Source: Dermacentor variabilis
Lineage: Eukaryota; Arthropoda; Arachnida; Ixodida; Ixodidae
DNA: 64,000 bases
Reading direction: 5' to 3'
NCBI RefSeq assembly: GCF_050947875.1
Contig: NC_134573.1
Span: 66,562,315 to 66,626,314 of the forward strand
Below, piece after piece: positions 33,691 to 42,811 of this stretch (position 1 is the stretch's first letter; each line of letters starts with the position of its first letter). The translations under genes and the position numbers were made by a program. The notes under the pieces are model-generated. The model searched no databases and was not told the origin of the DNA. It saw only the letters and a program-made list of their open reading frames with translations.

Positions 33691-34249
33691 GCTATAGATA
33701 TGACATGCTACGAATGAAAAAAAAAATCAAAGGGCAATTGGGAAAAACTGCCTAAATACTCGAAGAACTTCGAGTTAGTGCACCAGTTTCTACTCAAACC
33801 GTTTTATCCGCGGGAAAAATTAGTAAACTTCAGAGACTCCCGCAAAACAATGTTCACAGTTCTTCAGACCAGAAAGTATACCGCGACAACATTCTACCAC
33901 TCCCGCCCAACGCGTCGTTCAGGCTGTTGATATTTCAAACTGCCATTCACCATCTCTAGAAAATCGCGCCAATTAAGGACATGTGTTGCTGGTGTCAAGA
34001 AATTTGTCGGTATACTGCAAAAACACATAAAGAAGCACACAACTCATAGATTGAGGGAAAGCATTGATGGCGCGAATAGGAACACGAAGTAAAGGCGTGC
34101 GTTTCGTGATGTCTGAACTGCCGCTAGGATGTGATCGTGTATAAAGTCTGTCGAACGGAGCGTACTCGATCGTTAAATTCACCGGTTTGACTTGCTAAAC
34201 TTCGCTTTGATAATGAGGCATATCTCCGTGGAGCATTCCGAATAAATAT
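33691..34249. other. Unassigned intron sequence
   Basis: No gene or recognised repeat between the LINE fragment and the SINE fragment. An A run lies at 33718-33726. Confidence 0.4.
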
Positions 34250-34412
34250 GACTTCCTAGTGTACTTTAACATGCACCCAATGCACGACGGTACACGAGCG
34301 TCCTTTGCATTCTGCCCCCGCCGGAATGCTTCCTCACCCAATCGTGATCGAACCCGCGACGTCATGCCCAGCAGCGCAGTGCCATAGCCACGCAGCTAAC
34401 GCGACGAGATAC
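34250..34412 (-). mobile_element. tRNA-derived SINE, diverged antisense copy
   Basis: The + strand reads GTACTTTAACATGCACCCAA, then a TTGCATTCTGCCCCCGCCGG block, then GTGATCGAACCCGCGACGTC (reverse complement of box B) and GCAGTGCCATAGCCACGCAG (reverse complement of the box A region). The order matches the reverse complement of the complete SINE at 31.5 kb, without its 3' part. Confidence 0.75.
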
Positions 34413-35799
34413 GTGATGCAACAAGCTCCGAAAACTGGTATCAGATGCTAAACATAAAAATAAATGAAGGCTTTATGAACAGTTCTTTTTTTTTCAGCTT
34501 GTGATAAAACCAAATTGTCAACAGTGCATTTGTCTTTCCGTCCCGTGAGTTGCAGCAGTAATGTTGGTGACGGACGACAGTAGAAAAAAAAAAGGCGGAA
34601 AAAAGCACTTTTTTTATTTTCAATTTTTTTCGAAGCTGCATAAGCACACAACGAAACTTGGCGTATCCCCAGGGAGAAGATCAGAGATTCCCAACGGCAT
34701 AAATAATTCGCTTAAACTCTCTGGCACTTAACTTCCCTCTTGCAGAGGCTTTGTATAAAGTTTCAGTGCCGCTTCGCCAGCTCAGTTTCTTTCGATTGTG
34801 GCTGAATAATTCAGTCGCACGAGCATCATCCTGATTGCGTCAATCGAAGGCTCGGTCTCTTCGTCGATCTTCTTGTTTGTTTCTCCTTGCGAACGGAATG
34901 CGAGGCGCGTAATAAATCCAAGTTTTCGCTCTAAATGTAGCAGCTACACCCTTACACTCGTATTTGAGCTCGCAGGCAAAACCAAAAGCGTGCTTTTGCG
35001 ACGTGAAGTCCGCATTTGCGGATGCATATGCATTAAAATGATGAAAACCTCCGAGCCTCTCTCGTCCCCCGTCACCACCCACTGAAAATGCGAAGCCGGA
35101 ACAGAACATTCATCAAACGAGCATTCAGGAAAACCAGCCTGATCCTCTTATAGTCCGAAAGTTCCAGCCGAAAGCTTGCCGCGCATACTATATGAAGGGC
35201 ACATTCGTTAAGTTCAGTATATTGCTTCAGGACAAACTCAGCACTCAACCGAAACAAATTTTCTTGTTTATTGTTAAAATTTTCTGATTATCTGAAATGC
35301 CAATATACCAGCACGGTGAAAAAAAATTCATTGTCATCAATTTACCTGTCCTTTTGTTTTATCACAGTAATTAGGAAACGTGAAAAGAAAGTTACAGGCT
35401 GCCTCATGGAAGCTTGAAGTACGAGGCCAGAATACCGTCGGCACAAATACACAGTATGCACCACTATTGTCTGTGAGGCTATCTGTGTACGTATGCTGCA
35501 GTGACAGCACATGCTGGCCACCTTGTGGGCATGCAGAGAAATTACAGTGAATGTTCCATTTTTCGTACGCGATATTATTTCACAGCCACGTACGTACACT
35601 TATGTTGATTGCAATTATTACGCACGAATGCCGAAAGGCCGGACATCGTAGTCAAAATGTTTCGAGTGTAATGACGTAGCTCTCAATAGCTATATTTGTG
35701 ACACCTAATGCATTCATAAGGACTTAGGAGCTATGGCATGTATGGTTTCATTGCTATGAAGTTGTCCGAAAAACTCCACGACACCATTTGATATGTTTA
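34413..35799. other. Unassigned AT-rich intron sequence
   Basis: No gene recognised. T and A runs lie at 34485-34495 and 34582-34625. Confidence 0.4.
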
Positions 35800-37124
35800 G
35801 AGAAAGAGTTGTAGTTTATTTCCGTACCTAGTTAAAGTATAGAGTACATTACACCAAAGTAAGTACAGAAAGGGTCCCGGACTGAAGCCCCTGACTAGGA
35901 CGTCTCACATTACGGGCTTTAAAGCAGATAAAATACAATAACAGTTAACGAGCACTGAAATAACAGTGAAAACAGCTGCTCCAGATTAAGTTTCCCAATA
36001 CACTATAAAGGTAAGCATTAGTACACTATACGATATTCCATCCCTTATACATAAAAGGAATGCAAAAATATTAAAGAAATGCAGCAGTTGTTCATGCAAT
36101 TTTGTTAACCAAACAAATAAATCATTTAAACACGTTCAAGTAAAATAATGACCATGTTAACTGTAGCAGACACTGGCAACCATGAAATAATTGTTAGACA
36201 CTGAAGTACTGAAAGATATAAAGCTATGTTTGAATTATGACAAACATGAATTTTGTGCATTCACAAGGCACTGGAATTAGCTTTCGTGCTCGAAAAAGGC
36301 TAAAGTATGGCCATAATTCGTTCGCATTTTTCGCAGAAGAAAGTTGTCTTTCAAAGCAAATCTTTTCACGCTGGCACTCAGTAACTGTTGTCTGTCGATA
36401 AAATGAAGTAGGTTGCGATTTGTAATGATCGGATACTTGGGATTACTGAGACTGTAGGTAATCAGTTTCTCGATGGGCAATATAATAAGCAATTCATAAT
36501 GTTCGGTGATATGGGAATCTTGTGCACTCCGAGTAATGATGCTGAAGATTTGGGTCTGTATCTGACGTATTGGCGCGAGATAACAGCAATAAGTTAATTT
36601 CCATGAATTTAAACAATAGTTCACACACCCCGAATATTAGCGTATTGTACCGTCATTGCAGTGGACAGGTTGAAAAACGTTTGTAGATTAACAGGAATTT
36701 TAGGATCGCGTGATATTCTCTTTCAGCGTTTGTAAAACGTGTAAATTAATCTTCCTTAAGTTGTCAAGCTGAACTCCTAACTGTATACAAGTGTGAGATC
36801 GGAGAATACGGTGTGGTTTGGTAAATACGAGGGAATATTTAAAGGATTTGGAAGCTTTGAGTTAAAATGCATGACATAAATTTTTGAAGAATTGATAAGG
36901 AGTCTATTGAGCCCAGCGTAATGCAAGCATTGATTATGCTTGCGGAACGTAGGAAAATAGGGACAAGCCTCCAGCGAAATGGTTCGGTGGCCCTCATATT
37001 AGTGCGCGGTCTCTGGCTAATAAATATGAAACCCAACAGATATTGAGACTTTTGGACAAAGCTCCGACAACTAAACACTTGAATTCTAGAAGAGTTGACT
37101 GTTGGGCTAGTTGGTCGTCCATAT
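35800..37124 (-). mobile_element. LINE 3' region, antisense, decayed
   Basis: The minus-strand frame at 36277-36624 reads IRQIQTQIFSIITRSAQDSH, ITEHYELLIILPIEKLITYS, and a C-terminal RTNYGHTLAFFEHES. This fits the end of CR1/Jockey-like ORF2 proteins (the LLPLxKL and RTxYGxxTLxFF patterns). Just upstream on the minus strand, another frame gives FNLSTAMTVQYANIRGV, comparable with their thumb region. The 3' tail would be near 35810-35830 (TTTATTTCCGTAC on +). Confidence 0.6.
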
Positions 37125-37246
37125 TTGAAGTAGTAGTTTAGTACGCATAAGACCACGGAAACAAGAAAGACGGACAAGGACAAGCGCTTGTCCTTGTCCG
37201 TCTTTCTTCTCTCCGTGGCTTTATTCGCGCTAAGCTACTACTTCAA
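37125..37246. repeat. 122-bp near-perfect palindrome without loop
   Basis: The arms 37125-37185 and 37186-37246 meet at the self-complementary AAGCGCTT (37182-37189). The inner 25 bp of each arm (GGACAAGGACAAGC reading to the hinge) are perfect. Further out the arms share CCACGG and AGTAGTAGTTTA with scattered mismatches. It belongs with the fold-back group at 18.7, 20.4 and 22.2 kb through GACAAGCGCT. Confidence 0.93.
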
Positions 37247-38002
37247 GCTAAACACTTATTACGTCCTATTGGTATGGGTCAAAAATAGATTGATTATGGA
37301 ATGTCCCGTTTATATTCCGTGCCGGGCAATGTTTTCGGGCAGACATTCAGCCCCAGGCCACCCATTCAGTTGCTAGGCAATGGTAGCTTCTTGCATGGAG
37401 TGTTTTAGTGATGTGACACACTGTGCATTCTACTGGTTGCTGTCTTCACATATTGATTGGTCCGCAATCTGGGCGAACCTATCAGTTTATTACAGAAAAA
37501 GTGTGACGCCTTGCAAAAGAATATCATTGTGTCTCGCTAGGAGCAAAGTTCGCGGAACCCTGTCGTCGAGGCCCGGATAAGATGCCGAAGATAGGACAGG
37601 TTGCAGGCCGGAACTGGATCTATTGGTCATAGTTGCCTGATACTGCGTCTCTACGTTCCTTGATGGTTGTTCTGATTACGTACTGTCCGAATATTTACCG
37701 GCATTAGAGTGCTTGCGTATTGTCTCGTGCGCATTGTTTTGCTTTTGTCGCGGTGTTCGCTTTGACAAATTATCACTGTCATCATATTGCATGGTCTCTC
37801 GCGCATTTGCCGGATTTACTGGGCAAATATGCGCATTACGCGTCAATCTTGGGAACTGCGCGCAGTACGTGGCTTGGTTCGTGGTAAATTTGTGTGCGGC
37901 TGGTCCTCCGTTACCGCGCAGTCTTGTCACCGTTGCAACGGCAACCTTGGCTCCGGAGCGTCGACACGATTAGCCGAGTGTTATGTTTTTCAAAAGGCAG
38001 AA
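37247..38002. other. Unassigned intron sequence
   Basis: No gene or recognised repeat. The flanks are the palindrome and an RTE-like LINE tail. Confidence 0.4.
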
Positions 38003-38141
38003 ATTTAGGTGGGCGGATGAGATTAAGAAGTTTGCAGGGACAACATGGCCACAATTAGTACATGACCGGGGTAGTTGGAGAAGTATGGGAGAGGCCTTTG
38101 CCCTGCAGTGAGCGTAACCAGGCTGATGATGATGATGATGA
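38003..38141 (+). mobile_element. RTE-like LINE 3' tail
   Basis: Reads GGTGGGCGGATGAGATTAAG (RWADEIKKFAG), then GACCGGGGTAGTTGGAG, GGGAGAGGCCTTTGCCCTGC, and ends in (GATGAT)n at 38125-38140. The same sequence in the opposite orientation is found at 45.6 kb. Only the last ~140 bp of the element are present, typical of 5' truncation. Confidence 0.82.
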
Positions 38142-38187
38142 CACTGCAGCCGACAAACCCGTACAAACTGAAGACGAACTTAGAGCA

Positions 38188-38535
38188 ACCACGCAGGGGG
38201 ACTTGAAACAAGTGTTCGCCATCCCGTGCTTGGCTGGTTTTGTCATGATTTTCTCATTTTTTTTAATGACTACGTTTGAAGATTGCTACATAAAGCTTCC
38301 TCAAACTGTTTTTTCTTTAATTTAGTGCATTAGGTTTAGGACGAGGTATCTAATCACAGTACGTACGTCCGCACCGTATGCTCCAGACATAGAAGAAAAA
38401 AAAGAAAGCTTGCAGGGAATCTCATGTAGCAATCTTCAAGCGTAGTCATTAAAAAATGAGAAAGTCATGTCAAAACCAACCAAGCACGGAACGGCGAACA
38501 GTTGCTTCAAGTCACCCGGCCTGGTTGCCCTAGGT
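38188..38535. repeat. Inverted repeat of ~110-bp arms around a ~115-bp spacer
   Basis: The left arm (about 38188-38300; GACTTGAAACAAGTGTTCGC, CCGTGCTTGGCTGGTTTTG, GACTACGTTTGAAGATTGC) matches the reverse complement of the right arm (about 38420-38535; CAATCTTCAAGCGTAGTCAT, AAAAAATGAGAAAGTCATG, CAAAACCAACCAAGCACGG). Identity is about 88 per cent by eye. No coding frame spans it. It does not share the GACA.AGCGC core with the other fold-backs. Confidence 0.85.
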
Positions 38536-38562
38536 GCGTATGGTGCGTACGTACGTTTGCAC

Positions 38563-38638
38563 CGTGCATTGGGAGCATTCGTGCATGGAGCACTTGTGCA
38601 CGGAGCATTCGTGCAATGAGAATTCGTGCATGGAGAAA
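38563..38638. repeat. 15-bp minisatellite, about 4-5 units
   Basis: Units of the form GGAGCATTCGTGCAT recur from about 38566 to 38636, with variants (GGAGCACTTGTGCAC, GGAGCATTCGTGCAA, GAGAATTCGTGCAT). The unit contains the near-palindrome GTGCA(T/C). On the minus strand it reads as a short Cys-Thr-Asn-Ala-Pro-like repeat, which I regard as incidental. Confidence 0.85.
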
Positions 38639-39826
38639 TCACACGTACGAAGAGAATATAGCGGGTGTACATGAGCATCCACATTAAACAAGAAGGCTGC
38701 TCATCTTGCTGAGCCCTATTAGCATTATATAGCCTTACTTTAGTGTCTGGGCACAAGTGTTCCTCATAAAGGATTCAGCTCTTTATGGCATATTCGGGTG
38801 GTCCTTTCAGTGTACTCTGACGGCGCCACGCTGGTCGTGGTTGATGATAGCGTAAGCGAGATGCGCGTGTAATAAGGAGGCAAGATTATAAGTTCCATAC
38901 GCACTTATTCTTGAAATAAGGCTTTAAAGCTGTTTCTCACCACACCTGTAACGCCGCATAACCTCTCCCGTATGACCACCGAATTGTGGCCTTAATTTAC
39001 TCGCCCAGCTACTGGTTCTACCTAATCACCGTCACTACGCCGTGGCTGCATAGCGGCAACTACAGCAACGTATTGGCGGTGTATTTCTGGCATGTGCTGA
39101 CGAGGCTTCGCAGGTCCACCTTACTACAAGCAAGAACAATGCAGTAACCATGCCATACATACGTACTACTATGCGTTCGCGTTAATTGACAGTCACACAA
39201 GGCACAGTTAAGTTTGCGCCCAATATTAAAGATCAGGCCACTTTCAATTTTAATATCCAGTTTATTTAAGTACATGCGTCCTTGCAGTGGCGAATGCTCC
39301 GCGACAAGCGACTGGACGAGGTTTGGACGACGTCTTGGAAAACGTGCACCCATGCCCAAGTGGGCGAGTTCGCCTTCTCTGTGAAGACTCGCACGCTAAG
39401 GCGAAAGGACGCTTATCGGCCTTGAAACAGAATGGGCAGAGAGGGTGTACCACATTGATGCGTACTAAACAATACAGACGTGAAGCATGCTAAAACTAGA
39501 TTTTTGTGCCCGGTCGAGTAAACGGTACGTGTGAGCTTCAACGTCACAGATTTCCGCAGTTCCTATTACTGCAGAAATGCTTCAGCCGCCATTTGCTGCC
39601 CGTTATTTATTTTTAGATTGTTAACTGTAATATCGCGTAACCCAGGAAACATTACGTTGTCGCAGCGTGCGAATCGGATACCGTTTCCCGCATGCGATAA
39701 AAAAATGTAAAATAAGGTGCCAGATCTATGCAAAGTGCTGTGCGGCTTCCTAGTGGAGACAAACCTGACTAATTGCTATCATCGCTTTCTCTCTCTCCTT
39801 TTTTTTTACGCAAATTCTCTTTTCAG
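38639..39826. other. Intron sequence before the pore exon
   Basis: No gene or named repeat recognised. The last 40 bases are a strong pyrimidine tract (CTCTCTCC, T9, TTCTCTTTTCAG), the acceptor of the selectivity-filter exon. Confidence 0.5.
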
Positions 39827-39937
39827 ATCACCCTCTGTACAGTAGGTTATGGTGACACCGTGCCCGTCACGTGGCCCGGGAAGTTGATTGCATCTTTTTG
39901 TGCTCTCATGGGAATCTCCTTCTTTGCTTTGCCTGCA
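39827..39937 (+). CDS. KCNQ: KCNQ exon: selectivity filter and S6
   Basis: This 111-nt (37-codon) exon encodes [20 protein letters not shown] and [23 protein letters not shown] is the K+ selectivity filter; ISFFALPA is the S6 gate with the PAG hinge completed by the next exon. The acceptor is TTTTCAG, the donor GCA|GTAAGT. Phase 0 at both ends. The length equals the vertebrate KCNQ counterpart as I recall. The filter has Val where vertebrate KCNQ proteins usually have Ile (TIGYGD), within normal K+ channel variation. It follows a 20,539-bp intron that holds most of the mobile elements in this window. Confidence 0.97.
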
Positions 39938-42237
39938 GTAAGTGGCTGCCGGTTCACCATGTGACCGCACTCTTCAAACTTTTGCAAATTCCTACCATTC
40001 TTTCCCGGCATTCTGTGTATGTTTATATGCAACCTGCTGTGGGCTCAAGCAACCGTCGCGAAAATCGAGTAGCTACGCGAGTTTTGTCAGTTCTTCTCAC
40101 CTTCGTTCAGCAGTAAATGACCAACGCCCTCTGCGTCTAAAAGATTTGGGTGTGGACGGATGCCGATGACCACACGGATGATACGAAGTGTCTAGTTTTT
40201 GAAGGTGGATTTCACGTACGGTTTTTGCCTGTCATTTGCATGAAAAGTGTTAATTAGAAATTTATTTTTGTTCTTGTACACTGTACGAAAAAAATTATAA
40301 GAACAATAAAAACAGGATAAGAACTCCAGGAGTCACGAAATAATAGTGAACTGCACATATTTTGGTACTTTGCCTTGGTGTCTTTTATTCTTTCCGTGGA
40401 ATTTTATACGACAACAATAGTCTTCATATGAGGGTTCATCACCATATTACTATTGTGAAAAGATTCATACGTCGACGTCATTTTAGATGGAAAAAGTACA
40501 CTGAACACTAAACTGTTTGTTCGACGTCAATAATGCGCATAGATTGGTTAGCGCTCATTGCCATATAAGTACGGTGTACCATTCCTACATCGATATTACA
40601 TAAGATAAGAAACTAACGAGAAAGACACTTGTTAGTAAACTGACCACTGAAGTTCTGACGTCATTGCCGTGAATGTCCAGCCTAGATGGAACGCATATAT
40701 TCCTGAGTGTTCGTTAGCGTATAACCATTGCGTAACGTTTATACATCGATGGCATATTAATAGGAATATAATGAAAAAGGTGCAAATTAGCCTACACGCA
40801 ATAACTGAAAAACTCGTATTTAGCAGATTATGTTTTATCTCTCTTTTTGCCCTGGGGGAAAACGCTCAAGCACAATCTGGTATGGATGCTTTCTTGCGTA
40901 GGCAACGGCAGCACGCGAAACGTTTGAGAAATTTCTCGCTCTCAGCGAAACGTTGTGTAAGTACAGTGAATATCAATATTGAATTTGGCTGTGTCTTTTC
41001 TTCCTTTTTTGATGTGGTCTGCGGCTTATTCCATCAGGGAATTGTGCGAGCTCTCCCCAGTGCCTGCGTTAGCGAGTTCCGGAAGCGGCGACTTCCTGGA
41101 CTGCACTTACTGAACGAAGCTTCGCGCACTTTGTGAGACATTGTAGTCCGCGTCAGTGCAGAAAGCTTTGTTGTGTTATCTCGACCCTGGAGCCCATCCC
41201 GCATACTTTGCTCTCAGCCGTCCTTGCTATCAATGGTGAATGTCCGTAGGCAAAGGTAGTTTTGCGAGAGCATTATGTGACCTCGGTTTTCCTGGACAAA
41301 GTTTGGCTAGACGTGTCTTGAAGGGTGAATGTGTTAAGCTTCGCGCATCCATTTTTGCGCAGGAAAAATTTTTTGACAATCTAAATGGAAGTTACTAAAT
41401 TTCGGTCAACAAGGCATCAAAGTAGTGCACGTATTTATATTTTTTTCATCGTGACTAGAGTTAAATTTAGTCAGAAACTCATAATTTGATTTACGTCGCT
41501 TTGAGTCAAATACTGAGCATCTATCCGGAGCATCTATCCGTACGCGTGCCGAGCGGAACCGTCGACGGTGAAAAGCCAGGAGAGGCAATGAAGCGCACAC
41601 GGGAAAGCTTTCACGTGAGGACGTCAGCCTCCATCCCAGATCATATTTCCGCTGTTCTGACATTGATGGAGGGCCTGGTTTTTCGGAAACTCGCAAGATA
41701 TCTGCGAGCCAAGTCTCCTTGGAAGTGAACATTTCTTCGTTTTCTAATTCTGCATTTCTGAAAACTTTTCAGAATTGCACGAAAGTGGCGGCAAAGAATC
41801 TTGCTAGGACATTTGCGTGTGATACTTACGTTGAGCTCTCTGGAGTCGACGTTTCCTTTCGTTTCTGACTTTTTTAAAGGATTTTAGAAAGTGAGACGTA
41901 CAGTGACGTGGCTGAAATGGAGGGGTGGGTTGTGAGAAGCAACGCGATTCTCTACATACTCGTTGTCTGACACTACGGTATAACACTGTGCGCCGTAGCT
42001 ATAGTGGCAAAAATGACATGTGATATCTGCAAACGCTGTTCAGTGCACTAACCTTATACCAGAGTCGTCTGGTTGTGCTCTCGGTGCGTGAGTCTGGAGC
42101 TTCATTACTCGGACGAACTAATATTTATTTAACAGTCATAGTTACCTGATGGCTAAGGATTGAGACGCACTTCCAAGGAATATTCCTGCCGTGATAGATA
42201 TGAAACAAATAAACAATTACGAAGCAGAAAAAAATGA
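39938..42237. other. Intron sequence after the pore exon
   Basis: No gene recognised. GAGCATCTATCCG is duplicated in tandem near 41516-41541. One 155-codon open frame at 40669-41136 shows no familiar motif and ordinary AT-rich composition. Confidence 0.4.
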
Positions 42238-42412
42238 ATGACCGCACTGCTCAGCTCTGACCTGACAACACAACTCTGGGTCGTCCAGCGAGCCGAGGAA
42301 GCCGCTTCGAGACAAGGTCTCGGAACCGCCTCCGCGGCGGGTGCCCAGACCCACTAAAAAGACGCCGGACTCAAATCTTGTTGACTTGAAATAAAAGTTT
42401 ACGCTCTCTCAA
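42238..42412 (+). mobile_element. I/R1-like LINE 3' end fragment
   Basis: The frame reads ALLSSDLTTQLWVVQRAEEA, ASRQGLGTASAAGAQTH-stop, the conserved end of the I/R1-like ORF2 also seen antisense at 27.7 kb. It is followed by AAATAAAAGTTTACGCTCTCTC, closely similar to the 3' end of the large LINE at 4.17-4.19 kb. It lies 215 bp before a KCNQ exon. Confidence 0.75.
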
Positions 42413-42626
42413 TTGTTCGATAACACGTTATTTTCATGGACATCTTCGGCTGCGTTTTGTACAGAAGACTGCTGTGATTTTGGGAAGAACAAAAAAAAGA
42501 ATAGGAATTTAACAAACACGCGTAATGATCGTATTCTCGCCTCTCGCTCTTTTGGTAAATCGAGCATTATTGTTCTCTTCCACCTTGAGCAGAAGTGTTA
42601 GCTGATGCCATCTCGCTCGCTCGCAG
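42413..42626. promoter_or_regulatory. 3' splice region of the S6/helix A exon
   Basis: The segment ends TCTCGCTCGCTCGCAG at 42626, a weak pyrimidine tract with a good AG. A short open frame at 42413-42601 has no recognised similarity. Confidence 0.5.
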
Positions 42627-42811
42627 GGAATCCTGGGGTCTGGATTTGCGCTCAAAGTACAACAGCAGCAGCGACAAAAGCACATGATCCGACGGCGTGT
42701 GCCAGCTGCTACTCTAATCCAGTGCCTGTGGAGGTGCTACGCCGCAGATGAAAACTCCATGTCCGTGGCAACGTGGAAGATTCATCAGGTCCCTCTGCCC
42801 AGTCCACCAAC
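42627..42811 (+). CDS. KCNQ: KCNQ exon: end of S6 and helix A (IQ-like calmodulin site)
   Basis: This 185-nt exon starts [20 protein letters not shown] (S6 end and post-S6 segment), continues [20 protein letters not shown] (helix A with the IQ-like calmodulin-binding motif), and ends [22 protein letters not shown]. The acceptor is TCGCAG, the donor CAAC|GTAGGT at 42812. It ends in phase 2, as the next exons require. The CYAADEN and ATWKI residues recall KCNQ1 and insect KCNQ. In vertebrates, as I recall, this region is split after LIQ; here it is one exon. Calmodulin and PIP2 coupling are family knowledge. Confidence 0.96.

Noticed and set aside
37188..37376. Open frame starting in the right arm of the 37.2-kb palindrome
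   Set aside because: Its first residues mirror a frame in the left arm only because the DNA is inverted-repeated; no protein is implied.
40669..41136. 155-codon open frame between KCNQ exons
   Set aside because: No motif and no matching splice phases to join it with the pore exon or helix A exon, which fit each other directly.
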